Below are positions 1 to 7,268 of a stretch of 32,384 nucleotides of DNA, piece after piece. Position 1 is the stretch's first letter; each line of letters starts with the position of its first letter. The stretch is from Streptomyces aurantiacus (GTDB lineage: Bacteria > Actinomycetota > Actinomycetes > Streptomycetales > Streptomycetaceae): assembly GCF_001418335.1 (NCBI RefSeq), contig NZ_LIPP01000311.1:277-32660 (forward strand). The letters run 5' to 3'. Below the pieces are notes generated by a model. It saw nothing but the letters and a program-made list of their open reading frames with translations. It was not told the DNA's origin and made no database searches. The translations under genes and the position numbers were made by a program.

Positions 1-506
1 ACGAGCGGCAGCCGGCAGCGGGCCGCGATCGCGAGGGCCGACGGATCGGCGTCCGGCCACTCGGTGAGCAGGGCCTGACGCAGTTGCTTCATGGTGCGCG
101 GCTCGGTCTCCACCAGCTCCCGGCCGATCGCGGCGAGCCGGTCGAGGTCCACTCCGGCGAGGCCGGCGCGGAAGCCGTACAACTCCCGTTCGCGGGCGGC
201 CTGTACGAGGGGGCGCAGCGTGAGGCAGTCGTCGGCGGTGTGGGTGTGGATGGTGGAACGCATGGTGACGATGCGGACGACCGCCCGCTGTTCCATGGCG
301 GCCGACAGCTCCTCGGGGGCGAAGCCCTCCAGGCGGGCGGCGAGCGCGTAGTACGGAGGCTTCACGTTCTGTGCCTGGAGACCGACGAGGTGTTCGACGG
401 CGGCCGTCGCGGACAGGGCCGCCCGGCGCAGGAGCAGCTGCCGGTCGAGGGTCGCGCGGTTCAGCTCCCGGACGCTCAGCACGGGGGCGGTCGAGGTCTT
501 CGTCAT
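1..506 (-). CDS. AlkZ-like winged-helix DNA-binding protein, N-terminal part (gene continues beyond the left edge)
   Basis: Reading the minus strand from the ATG at 506-504 gives about 168 codons without a stop to position 1, so only the N-terminal part of the gene is present. The protein opens MTKTSTAPVLSVRELNRATL and continues through RQLLLRRA, a VEHLVGLQAQNVKPPYYAL segment and IVTMRSTIHTHTADD. The LVGLQAQ...PPY stretch and the R-TMRSTIH stretch are typical of the HTH_42/AlkZ-like family, whose best known members (AlkZ, YcaQ) are DNA glycosylases for interstrand crosslinks and alkylated bases. Many actinobacterial members are annotated only as winged-helix proteins, so the catalytic role is not certain. 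The gene is transcribed away from corA across a 137-bp gap. The catalytic region is outside the window and could not be checked. Family call is confident; function is inferred. Confidence 0.85.
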   Translation of the reverse strand, partial: MTKTSTAPVLSVRELNRATLDRQLLLRRAALSATAAVEHLVGLQAQNVKPPYYALAARLEGFAPEELSAAMEQRAVVRIVTMRSTIHTHTADDCLTLRPLVQAARERELYGFRAGLAGVDLDRLAAIGRELVETEPRTMKQLRQALLTEWPDADPSALAIAARCRLPL

Positions 507-590
507 GCTCAGTACGCTATCGGGCCACTTCGTCCGGCCGCTCCGGCCATGTGACCCGTATATCCTGCCCGTGATCGGTAGGACAGATTT

Positions 591-617
591 GCGAAGGTGC
601 GACAGTCGCAGGTTCGC
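591..617. promoter_or_regulatory. 27-bp interrupted dyad upstream of corA
   Basis: In the 137-bp gap between the AlkZ-like gene and corA, outer arms GCGAA/TTCGC and inner arms TGCGA/TCGCA are arranged symmetrically around a CAG centre, with a GG on each side that does not pair. The site ends 26 bp before the corA ATG. It could be an operator for either divergent gene or a leader hairpin. I know of no regulator with this site. Confidence 0.35.
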
Positions 618-643
618 GAACGCGTGACACGGAGGCAGCCGCG

Positions 644-1810
644 ATGCCGGAGCGCCGAGCCCGCCCCGTACCCGCCGCGAAGGGCAGCCGCAAGCCGGTG
701 TGGCGACGCGCGGTCGCTCCGGCCGCGCCGCCGTCGGCGGATCCCCCGGTACCCGGCCCGGCTGCCGCCGACCCGCGTCCGGCGGAGCCCGACAGCGTCG
801 TACAGGCCGCGCTCTACCGCGACGGTGTGCGGGTCGCGACTCCCGCGTCCCTCGCGGACACCTTCCGTGAGCTGCGCGACCAGCAGGACGGCATGGCGTG
901 GATCGGCCTGGCCCGTCCCACGGAAGGTGAAATCCTCTCCCTGGCTGCCGAGTTCGACCTTCATCCGCTCGCCGTCGAGGACGCGATGGAGGCCCATCAG
1001 CGACCGAAGCTGGAGCGGTACGGCGACACGCTCTTCGTCGTCCTGCGCGCCGCCCGCTATCTCGACGCGTCCGAGGAGGTCGACTTCGGCGAGCTGCACG
1101 TGTTCCTCGGCCCCGACTTCCTGATCACGGTCCGGCACGGCGCCGCGCCCGATCTCTCCGCCGTGCGCCGCCGCATGGAGGAGACCCCGGAGCTGCTGAA
1201 ACTCGGCCCGGAGGCCGTTCTCTACGCCATCCTCGACGCGGTCGTGGACGGCTACGCCCCGGTCGTCTCCGGTGTCCAGAACGACATCGACGAGATCGAG
1301 ACCGAGGTCTTCGGCGGGGACCCCTGGGTCTCGCGCCGCATCTACGAACTCTCCCGCGAAATGGTCGAGTTCCAGCGCGCCACCCGCCCCCTGGTCAGCA
1401 TGTTGCACAGCCTGATGGCCGGCTTCGCCAAGTACGGCACCGACGAGGAACTCCAGCGCTACCTCCGCGACGTCGCCGACCACGTCACGCACACCAGCGA
1501 GCGCGTGGACGGCTTCCGCCAGGCGCTCACGGACATCCTCACGGTCAACGCCACGCTGGTCACCCAGCAACAGAACGCGGAGATGCGGGCGCTGGCGGAG
1601 GCGGGCTTCGAACAGAACGAGGAGATCAAGAAGATCTCGTCCTGGGCGGCCATCCTCTTCGCCCCGACGCTGGTCGGGACGATCTACGGCATGAACTTCG
1701 ACCACATGCCGGAGTTGCACTGGGTACTCGGATACCCCTTCGCGATCACCCTGATGGCGGTTGTTTGCACCAGTTTGTACGTCATCTTCAAGCGGAAAGA
1801 CTGGCTTTGA
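644..1810 (+). CDS. corA: CorA-family magnesium/cobalt transport protein
   Basis: This 388-aa protein is a CorA-type divalent cation channel of the cytoplasmic membrane, a family that works as a homopentamer and admits Mg2+ and often Co2+. A basic, Pro/Ala-rich N-terminus of about 55 residues precedes the cytosolic funnel domain, which contains HPLAVEDAMEAHQRPKLERY, the usual landmark. A long helical region follows. The C-terminus has two membrane segments (about 333-350 and 363-382) separated by the signature YGMNF (GMN at 349-351) and HMPEL loop, and a basic tail ending KRKDWL. The ATG at 644 is preceded by GGAGG with good spacing. Length and motifs are complete, so the gene looks functional. 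Its last 184 bp are duplicated at 21668-21851, which suggests that an element inserted in the 3' end and that the present tail may have been supplied by that element. Confidence 0.95.
   Translation: MPERRARPVPAAKGSRKPVWRRAVAPAAPPSADPPVPGPAAADPRPAEPDSVVQAALYRDGVRVATPASLADTFRELRDQQDGMAWIGLARPTEGEILSLAAEFDLHPLAVEDAMEAHQRPKLERYGDTLFVVLRAARYLDASEEVDFGELHVFLGPDFLITVRHGAAPDLSAVRRRMEETPELLKLGPEAVLYAILDAVVDGYAPVVSGVQNDIDEIETEVFGGDPWVSRRIYELSREMVEFQRATRPLVSMLHSLMAGFAKYGTDEELQRYLRDVADHVTHTSERVDGFRQALTDILTVNATLVTQQQNAEMRALAEAGFEQNEEIKKISSWAAILFAPTLVGTIYGMNFDHMPELHWVLGYPFAITLMAVVCTSLYVIFKRKDWL
1627..1810 (+). repeat. Left copy of the 184-bp corA 3'-end direct repeat (putative attL side)
   Basis: The last 61 codons of corA, stop included, align without gaps to 21668-21851. 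I counted about 20 mismatches in 184 bp, mostly at third codon positions. Uninterrupted matches of 21 bp occur at the GMN codons, at the LGYPFAI codons and at the YVIFKR codons. The partner copy is in the same orientation about 20 kb away. Confidence 0.85.
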
Positions 1811-1884
1811 GTAATCGCCTCTGGAGGCACTCTCGGGAGTGAGCACGGCCCGGATCGCAGGCTCCGGCGACTCTTTCCAGGCCA

Positions 1885-1903
1885 CTGGGGAGAGTCTGGG
1901 GAG
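1885..1903 (+). repeat. Tandem TGGGGAG pair, left end of element (possible recombinase arm site)
   Basis: TGGGGAG occurs at 1886-1892 and again at 1897-1903, that is, 11 bp apart, about one helical turn. The same pair with the same spacing occurs at the other end of the element (21507 and 21518). The position just inside the putative attachment site suggests an integrase or excisionase arm-binding site. Confidence 0.45.
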
Positions 1904-1932
1904 AATGAGCCGCGCTCCGATGCGGGCGGTGT

Positions 1933-1946
1933 CCTGCGATCGCAGG
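1933..1946. promoter_or_regulatory. Perfect 14-bp palindrome between corA and the recombinase remnant
   Basis: CCTGCGATCGCAGG is perfectly self-complementary, and a further CCTGCG lies 7 bp after it (1953-1958). It is in the 286-bp gap between the corA stop and the integrase stop. A palindrome of this length is expected once or twice by chance in a window this size, so only the position makes it notable. Confidence 0.25.
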
Positions 1947-2096
1947 CATTGACCTGCGGAAGCCTCGCTGTTGAAGCGCGGGCTGGGAGCAAGGGCCGGC
2001 ACGGAGAGTAGCGAACTTCCCTTGTGAAACGCCGGAACGGGTGGGCACAGCAGATCGCTGTGCCCACCCGTTCCGTGGGTCCTGTGGAGCGGACGT

Positions 2097-2435
2097 CTAC
2101 GCCGCCAGTGCAGGCTGGCCGAGCAGAGCATCGATGGCGCCACGCCCCTTGCCGCCGGCCTCCGGCACGAAGTGGGCGTAGTAGTCCAGGGTGATGGTCG
2201 GGCTCGAATGGCCGAGCCAGCGGGCCAGGGTGACGACGGACTCGCCCGCTTCGAGGATGACCGAGGCGTACGTGTGCCGGAGCACGTGGAAGCCGTCCTT
2301 GCGCGACGCCTTCCACCGCTCGCCCTTCTTGCGCAGGGGGATGACGCCGACGGCGGCCAGGGCCGGCTTCCACACTTCGACGTTGAAGTCGAGAGCGTGC
2401 CGAGGATCTGCCGGGCGTATCGCGTCGGCGGGCAC
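2097..2435 (-). pseudogene. Tyrosine recombinase (phage-type integrase), C-terminal fragment
   Basis: About 112 codons survive. They show the C-terminal catalytic core of a tyrosine recombinase: WKPALAAVGV, then the HVLRHTYASVIL box with the second active-site arginine, the LARWLGHSSPTITLDYYAHF segment with the conserved His and the nucleophilic Tyr, and a short tail. The N-terminal DNA-binding domain and the first catalytic Arg region are missing; family members are usually 350-450 aa. The reading frame runs upstream directly into a DUF317-like fragment at about 2436, so a deletion has joined two genes. The position next to the corA 3' end, reading toward it, fits an integrase that once acted at this site. 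The fragment should be catalytically dead. Confidence 0.85.
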
Positions 2436-2627
2436 TCAACTGCCAAGCAACAGACAGCGTGCCCAGATGTGCCAGCCAAGGTCGGCCAGGGTGTCACCGA
2501 TCCGCTCGGCGAGCACGCCGTCGTCACCGGCCAAGTGGCGCGGGGTTACCCAGCAGACCGGATCTGGCGAGTCTCGATGGGATGGTTCGTCGGGATGGTG
2601 CGGGAGCAGGGGCGCCTCCATGGCCAT
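2436..2627 (-). pseudogene. DUF317-like protein, N-terminal fragment
   Basis: A short minus-strand frame starting at the ATG at 2627-2625 reads MAMEAPLLPHHPDEPS, then WVTPRHLAGDD and IGDTLADLGWHIW. The pattern of W-V/L-S/T-PRHLAG followed by about 15 residues and a LGW motif matches the start of DUF317, a domain found in streptomycete plasmids, integrative elements and phage-derived islands. The match ends at about 2462, where the frame leads to a stop just beside the recombinase fragment. The remaining 277 bp up to the hydrolase stop at 2905 contain no gene I can support. Function of DUF317 is not established. The call rests on a short motif and is moderate. Confidence 0.5.
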
Positions 2628-2904
2628 GGGCTCGGAACGGCTCTCCGAGCAGGGTGTTGTACGTTGACATGCTCTGCCGCAGGACTCCAGTCCCTTCGGG
2701 ATCTTCCCTGTCTGCCTCCGGCGAACTGGTGAATCAGGGCTGCGGGATCTCAAGTTTCGTGCCCGAATCCCATAACTGACGGCGACTTGACGGCGGATCG
2801 GCCACACACCTGAGGCTTACGGGTCACGTCATCAGGTGGCGTTTCTTGAATCTCGACTAGGACTAGATGGTGAAGATGCGCGCATCCTGGCCAGCGCGGG
2901 CAGT

Positions 2905-3933
2905 TCAGCGCGAGTAGTCCGCGAGGCTCAGTAGCAGGTGCGCCGATTCCGGGCGCACGTGGTCGGAGTGGGCGCCGGCCGGGCTGAGGCGGCGCCCACG
3001 GACGTAGATGTCGGAGGCGTCGACGTTGACGAAGCGGTGGTCGAGTGCGAAGAGCGGATACCGCTCGTCAAGGGACAGCAGACGGGTGGTGAACATGGGC
3101 GCTGGTGCCGGCCCGATCCCCGAGTGCCCGATGCCTGGCTGTCGTTCGGCTCGCAGGTGCCAGAAGCCTGTTGCCCGGTCGTGGCGGGAGTAAGTGGCGA
3201 CGACTGGTCCCCTCAGTGGGGCGCCGTCGTGCACCTCGCTCGGCAGAATGCACGGGAACAGCGAGAGAAACGCGTCGCGGCGTGCGGCCATCTGGAACAG
3301 CAACATGCTGTCCGCAGTGAACGGGCGAGACGGAGAACGGCCCTCCGCGCTCCAGCCGAGTGTGTCGTCGAGTCGAGCATCCGCCGCCCACTGCACCGCC
3401 TCGCACAGGAGACGGCAACCGAAGGAATGTCCGACGAGGTGGAGGTACTGCCCTTCGTGGTTGGCCAGCACGGGAGCTGCCGCAGGGTCTGCGCGTTCAG
3501 TGTCCAGATAGCCGAGGAGTCGGCCTAGGATGTGCGCGGCATATCCGTTTCCGTCACGCGCGCCCATCGCGTGTGCGCGGTCCCGGATTCTGCGGTAGCC
3601 GGAGGGTGTGACCGGGCTGGACGATGGCCAACGCACCACCACACACCATGGGTTGAAGCCCTCGGCCGACAGGGCCGGATACCGGGTCGGGTCCGCCTTC
3701 AGGTTGTCGTGTACCAGGGCAAGCAGCCGCTCCGCGGTGCGGTGGGCGGAGCCGGGGGAGGTCTGCCAACCGTGGACGTAGACGAGGATGTCTGTCGCCC
3801 AGGCGGGCGGCGCTAGGCGCTCCGTGAAGTAGTCACGCAGTCGGTGCTCGGGCACCGGCTCATCAGTCCCGGCATCCAACAGCCAACCGCTTTCGTCCAG
3901 ATCGATGACCTCGACCTCAGTAGTACGGCTCAC
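2905..3933 (-). CDS. Alpha/beta-hydrolase-fold protein, third gene of the sigma-CHAT operon
   Basis: This 342-aa protein has the layout of a serine hydrolase. Strand and oxyanion region ILVYVHGWQT lie at 49-58, the nucleophile elbow GHSFG at 168-172 (Ser170), and VVATYSRHD at 244-252 offers a plausible acidic residue (Asp252). Several C-terminal histidines could complete the triad, but I cannot tell which. There is no signal peptide or membrane segment, so it should act in the cytoplasm. The GTG start at 3933 overlaps the TGA of the CHAT gene in a GTGA junction, which indicates translational coupling. Beside a caspase-like protease, a lipase, esterase or amidase effector would make sense, as phospholipase-like hydrolases are common toxic effectors in conflict systems; the substrate here is unknown. 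No frameshift is visible. Confidence 0.8.
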   Translation of the reverse strand: MSRTTEVEVIDLDESGWLLDAGTDEPVPEHRLRDYFTERLAPPAWATDILVYVHGWQTSPGSAHRTAERLLALVHDNLKADPTRYPALSAEGFNPWCVVVRWPSSSPVTPSGYRRIRDRAHAMGARDGNGYAAHILGRLLGYLDTERADPAAAPVLANHEGQYLHLVGHSFGCRLLCEAVQWAADARLDDTLGWSAEGRSPSRPFTADSMLLFQMAARRDAFLSLFPCILPSEVHDGAPLRGPVVATYSRHDRATGFWHLRAERQPGIGHSGIGPAPAPMFTTRLLSLDERYPLFALDHRFVNVDASDIYVRGRRLSPAGAHSDHVRPESAHLLLSLADYSR

Positions 3934-5204
3934 GTTTCCACCCCGCCTGCCCGTTCCATACGGACGTCCATGCCGCCATGTAGCCCGTAGGCAAAACCCA
4001 GAGGGTTTCGGTACCTGGCGGCAAAATGCCTGGCCAGTTCATGAGCGATTCGGCCGGCGGTCGCCTCGCCGCGCAGGTACCGCGTAACGAACTTGAGCGC
4101 ATACTCGGCGGCGAATGCCTGCGGCATCGCGATCTGCGGCCCGAGTACGCCCTGTGCGCCGTGCTCAATGAACATGCGCCCCAGGAAGGCACGGTCCCCA
4201 CTCGCTCCGGCGACTCCGGCATAACAGGCGTTAAGCAGGACGAATGGCCGGAAACAGCTGTGCCGGTGGCGTGCCCGCAATTCCCGCACCGTGTGACCGT
4301 CGAAAGGCGTACCGTCCGTGAGCCTGATAGCCAGTACATGAGGTTCAGGCTCGTTGCCGATGAACTCGCCGTGGCACCAGAAGTACATCAGCTGCTCTTC
4401 CAGATGCGGATTCGCCAAGTCGCGGACCAGTTCGTCGTACGTGGTGCGCGCGGTGCACGACGTGCCCTCCGCGAGCAGCTTCGCCACCTCGTCCGCCCGC
4501 GTCGCGCGGCCCACGCGAACATCGTGATTCAGACTGACGGCAGGCGGCTGCGATATCCCAGGGGACGGTCCGATCCACGCGTAGGCGTCGCCCGTGTGCT
4601 CGATCTGATGACGGTGGCCGAGGAAACGGGCGAAGAGCCCGTCAAGGGTCGCTGCGGACCCTCCGTCCGAACAGAGCAGCGTCCAGGGTAGGTGCAGATC
4701 GGAGTCGAACCGTACCCGCAGCCCCTCCTTGGACAAGGCGGCTCGCAAATATGTACGGAACATCTCTGTCCGCACATCTTCTCCGCGCAGCAGGGTGTCA
4801 AACAGCAGGGACTCGCCACCTCGGGCCAGATCGGCTACCACCGCACGTAGTTCGTCCTCCGATTCAACACTGAGATCGGCGGTACTCGCGTACGGGCGCC
4901 GCCGATCCGACAGAGCACGGCCTCGGTCGTCAACCGGCTGGAAGTCGACGAAGCGCTCCTTCCAGCGGGCACAGAGCCGGGCTGCTCCTCCATGGACCTC
5001 GTCGGGCCGGGCGCTCAAGTCGGCCTTGTGCTCGGTGCCTTTGAGAGCCGGAACGGACGTGCCCGACATACGGGCCCGAATCCGGCCGCCGCCCAGAACG
5101 TCGAAGCTGACACGGAGATCCGGCGGCTCCGTCTCCAGATGCGGCAGGAGCCGGAAGCCGTCGCTGGGGTCCTGGACGACTTGGGTGGTCAATGTGCGGG
5201 GCAC
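3930..5204 (-). CDS. CHAT-domain (caspase-like) protease
   Basis: I start this 424-aa protein at the GTG at 5204-5202, because a GGAGGT ribosome site lies about 10 nt upstream and the frame before it is unlike protein. The stop of the sigma-factor gene falls 4 nt before this start. Residues 1-60 look like a beta-rich domain (VPRTLTTQVV, DLRVSFDVLGGGRIRARM); a helical region follows to about 170. The C-terminal half is a CHAT domain with LHLPWTLL, the catalytic His in MYFWCHGEF (His278) and the catalytic Cys in LLNACYAG (Cys327), followed by HGAQGVLGPQ, a typical motif. CHAT proteases cut specific protein partners; known ones include separase and the Craspase protease of type III-E CRISPR. The partner here may be the sigma factor encoded upstream or the hydrolase downstream, but that is inference. 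No separate sensor protein is obvious. Confidence 0.88.
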   Translation of the reverse strand: MPRTLTTQVVQDPSDGFRLLPHLETEPPDLRVSFDVLGGGRIRARMSGTSVPALKGTEHKADLSARPDEVHGGAARLCARWKERFVDFQPVDDRGRALSDRRRPYASTADLSVESEDELRAVVADLARGGESLLFDTLLRGEDVRTEMFRTYLRAALSKEGLRVRFDSDLHLPWTLLCSDGGSAATLDGLFARFLGHRHQIEHTGDAYAWIGPSPGISQPPAVSLNHDVRVGRATRADEVAKLLAEGTSCTARTTYDELVRDLANPHLEEQLMYFWCHGEFIGNEPEPHVLAIRLTDGTPFDGHTVRELRARHRHSCFRPFVLLNACYAGVAGASGDRAFLGRMFIEHGAQGVLGPQIAMPQAFAAEYALKFVTRYLRGEATAGRIAHELARHFAARYRNPLGFAYGLHGGMDVRMERAGGVET

Positions 5205-5208
5205 CGGG

Positions 5209-6558
5209 TCAGGACCTCCCCCTGAGCGGCCATGCTCGTCTCTCCCCGGCCCCGGCGGGTGCGGCGCCCGCGATGTCCAAATCCGTCTCCACCTGTTGGA
5301 GGACGACACCGGTTTCGTGGTGCAGAAAAGTGAACCGAATCCGGTGTTGGCCGGGCTCCGGAGCTGTGACACGAAACAGCACGGATTCGACGTCTCCGGG
5401 GCCGTACAGCGCTGTGGCCGGCACGACCTCCGCGCTGCTCAGCGGCACGGCCACGATGTCCAGCGAGGGCCGGGCACCTGGGCGGGCCCACGGATGCGCG
5501 GCCCCGGCCACCAGTTTCACCACAACTCGCATGGGGATCCCAACGCGGGGATCGTCGTCCAGGAGCGTCAGGTGGGCCCGGCAGCGCGGCAACGCCAGAG
5601 GCTCATGAAGCGATGCGTCATCCGAAAGAACGTCGTCTTCGACGAGGAGTTTCTCCCGCAGTTCGGCCAGTGTCCGGGCGAGCAGCCGGGACACGTGCAT
5701 CTGGGAGATGCCGACCTCCTGCGCGATCTGCGACTGCGTCATGTTGCCGAAGAAGCGCAGCAGCAGGATGCGCTTCTCCCTGGGCGGCAGGTCCTCCAGC
5801 AGCGGCTTGAGCGACTCGCGATACTCGACGCCCTCCAGGGCCTCGTCGTACGCGCCGAGCGTGTCCGCGACCGCCGGGGACTCGTCGTCCGTGTCGGGGA
5901 CGTGCAGGGACAGCGTGGAATAGGCGTTGGCCGACTCCAGGCCCTCCAGGACCTCCTCCTCCGAGACGCCCAGCTTCTCGGCCAGCTCGTGGACCGTAGG
6001 GGAGCGGCCGTGCCGCTGCGAGAGCTCCGCCGTCGCCGTGGTCAGCGACAGACGCAGCTCCTGGAGCCTGCGCGGGACGCGCACCGCCCAGCCCTTGTCC
6101 CGGAAGTGCCGCTTGATCTCGCCGACGACCGTCGGGGTCGCGTACGTCGAGAACTCAACGCCGCGCTCCGGGTCGAAGCGGTCGACCGATTTGATCAGGC
6201 CGATGGTGGCGACCTGGGTCAGGTCGTCCAGCGGCTCACCGCGGTTGCGGAAGCCGCGCGCGAGATGCTCGACGAGCGGCAGGTGCATACGGACCAACCG
6301 GTTGCGCAGCTCCGCGTACTCAACGCTGCCGTCGTTCAGCGTGCGCAGCTCGATGAAGAGCGCACGCGCCCCACTGCGGTCCTGAGGGTCGTGCCGGGTG
6401 CTCTGCGGACTCGGTGCGTCGTCTTCGGCGTCTCGCTCGTGTGGTGCCGCCCCCTCGCCCCCCGCGTCTTGCCGAGTCCAATCTGGCGGAGGCACAGGCC
6501 GCGCCCGCTGCCCCTCCGCGAAGGGATTGAGCCGCACGTCTCGCCGTTCGTCGCCCAT
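5209..6558 (-). CDS. SigB/SigF-family RNA polymerase sigma factor with a C-terminal beta-rich extension
   Basis: The protein is 449 aa. Residues 1-62 are polar and disordered. Residues 63-308 form an apparently complete SigB/SigF-type sigma-70 factor: region 2 with LPLVEHLARGF, DLTQVATIGLIKSVDRFDP and FSTYATPTVVGEIKRHFRDK, region 3 with VRVPRRLQEL and SPTVHELAEKLGVSEEEV, and region 4 with DLPPREKRILLLRFFGNMTQ and the helix-turn-helix IAQEVGISQMHVSRLLARTL. Family members normally end at about LREKLLVEE. Here the frame continues for some 140 residues into a beta-strand-rich segment (VGIPMRVVVKLV, SLDIVAVPLSS, SVLFRVTAPEPGQHRIRFTF, HETGVVLQQVETDLDI). That segment resembles the beta-sandwich regions found in CHAT-type proteins. 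The stop is 4 nt before the CHAT start. The extension could be an inhibitory or recruiting domain, or the relic of a fusion between a sigma gene and a truncated neighbour. The start ATG lacks a strong ribosome site. Confidence 0.88.
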   Translation of the reverse strand: MGDERRDVRLNPFAEGQRARPVPPPDWTRQDAGGEGAAPHERDAEDDAPSPQSTRHDPQDRSGARALFIELRTLNDGSVEYAELRNRLVRMHLPLVEHLARGFRNRGEPLDDLTQVATIGLIKSVDRFDPERGVEFSTYATPTVVGEIKRHFRDKGWAVRVPRRLQELRLSLTTATAELSQRHGRSPTVHELAEKLGVSEEEVLEGLESANAYSTLSLHVPDTDDESPAVADTLGAYDEALEGVEYRESLKPLLEDLPPREKRILLLRFFGNMTQSQIAQEVGISQMHVSRLLARTLAELREKLLVEDDVLSDDASLHEPLALPRCRAHLTLLDDDPRVGIPMRVVVKLVAGAAHPWARPGARPSLDIVAVPLSSAEVVPATALYGPGDVESVLFRVTAPEPGQHRIRFTFLHHETGVVLQQVETDLDIAGAAPAGAGERRAWPLRGRS

Positions 6559-7046
6559 GCTTCATCACCCCCGCTCTGTCGCCTCCTCAAGGTGCCTGAA
6601 ACAGTTGATGTGTGGAGGGTCTTACACCGACCTACCCACCGTCAGGTGCCGCCAGTTCAAGGGGCGTTGCAGATGCGCGTCGCTGCATCCGCCTGATCTG
6701 CGTCCACTGCGGCATCGACTATCAGCCGTGCGGCAAGACGGGATCATCGACAACCTGCTGGCGTCGTTCCTACAACCACAGGAAATGCTGGGGTCGTGAG
6801 ACGGATTCATCCGGCCAAGCCATAAGCCAACAGAAGAATCCACAGATCCAAGCGTCCGCGCATGACACCGGCGACACAGAGAACCCATAGATCGCTAGCA
6901 ATCGGATCCGGCCATCCTCAAGCACCGCGTCGAGCCCACCACTCGTCGCCCCGACCCCGGCCACGTAGGGTCAACTTCCATGCCTATCCGGCAAGTTTCG
7001 GCAAGCTCTGGCACAGAGATCGTTACCGGCATCCGAGGAGGACATC
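6559..7046. other. Divergent intergenic region, no gene supported
   Basis: These 488 bp separate the sigma-factor start (minus) from the small gene at 7047 (plus) and should contain promoters for both. I found no convincing SigB-type promoter. A short plus-strand frame (6612-6890) has a CVHCG...C...C pattern, but it lacks a ribosome site and its composition is not like a gene. Confidence 0.5.
6989..7012 (+). promoter_or_regulatory. Helically phased CGGCAAG repeats upstream of the 7047 gene
   Basis: CGGCAAG occurs at 6989-6995 and 6999-7005, 10 bp apart, followed at the same phase by a degenerate TGGCA. The array ends about 35 bp before the ATG at 7047. Phased repeats of this kind are typical operators or activator sites; many streptomycete genes of this small-protein type sit beside XRE-family regulators. 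None is encoded in this window. Confidence 0.4.
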
Positions 7047-7268
7047 ATGGCCCTGCGTAAGCTGGGTAAGGACCCGGAAAGTCCCAGTGGCGGCTCCCCC
7101 ACCATCTACCTTGACGAGGAGAAGGACAGCTACCTCGTGCAGGGGTTGAAGGTGGAGGGCATCGAGCGCCTCGGGCAGATGGAAATCCCTGGCCATGAGT
7201 CGGTGGTGGAGATCCCCCGGCGCATGATGGCTGGGGCAGCCTCATTTTCGTGCTCACTTTCTCTGTGA
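7047..7268 (+). CDS. Small conserved actinobacterial protein of unknown function, 3' end altered
   Basis: The 73-aa product begins MALRKLGKDPESPSGGSPTI, then YLDEEKDSYLVQG and a LGQMEIPGHESVVEIPRRMM segment. I recognise this as the type of small acidic protein often found next to XRE-family regulators in Streptomyces; its function is not known. The ATG has an excellent AGGAGG site 6 nt upstream. After PRRMM (residue 61) the sequence turns into AGAASFSCSLSL, low in charge and unlike the preceding part. The 3' end has therefore probably been replaced by a deletion or insertion at about 7230, and the gene may be truncated. No regulator partner is next to it. Confidence 0.6.
   Translation: MALRKLGKDPESPSGGSPTIYLDEEKDSYLVQGLKVEGIERLGQMEIPGHESVVEIPRRMMAGAASFSCSLSL

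Noticed and set aside
509..2527. A 672-codon open frame on the minus strand across corA
   Set aside because: It is the antisense shadow of corA plus flanking sequence, a common effect of G/C-biased third positions. The plus strand carries the real protein.
2875..2886. GATGCGCGCATC palindrome after the hydrolase gene as a terminator
   Set aside because: A 12-bp palindrome with no loop cannot form a normal terminator hairpin and is expected by chance in a window of this size.
2905..6558. Type III-E CRISPR (Craspase) as the identity of the CHAT operon
   Set aside because: No repeat array, gRAMP-type protein or Cas gene is present; only the CHAT-plus-sigma logic is similar.
6612..6890. A short plus-strand frame with a CVHCG...C...C zinc-ribbon-like pattern
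   Set aside because: There is no ribosome site, the rest of the frame is not protein-like, and the cysteine spacing matches no family I know.
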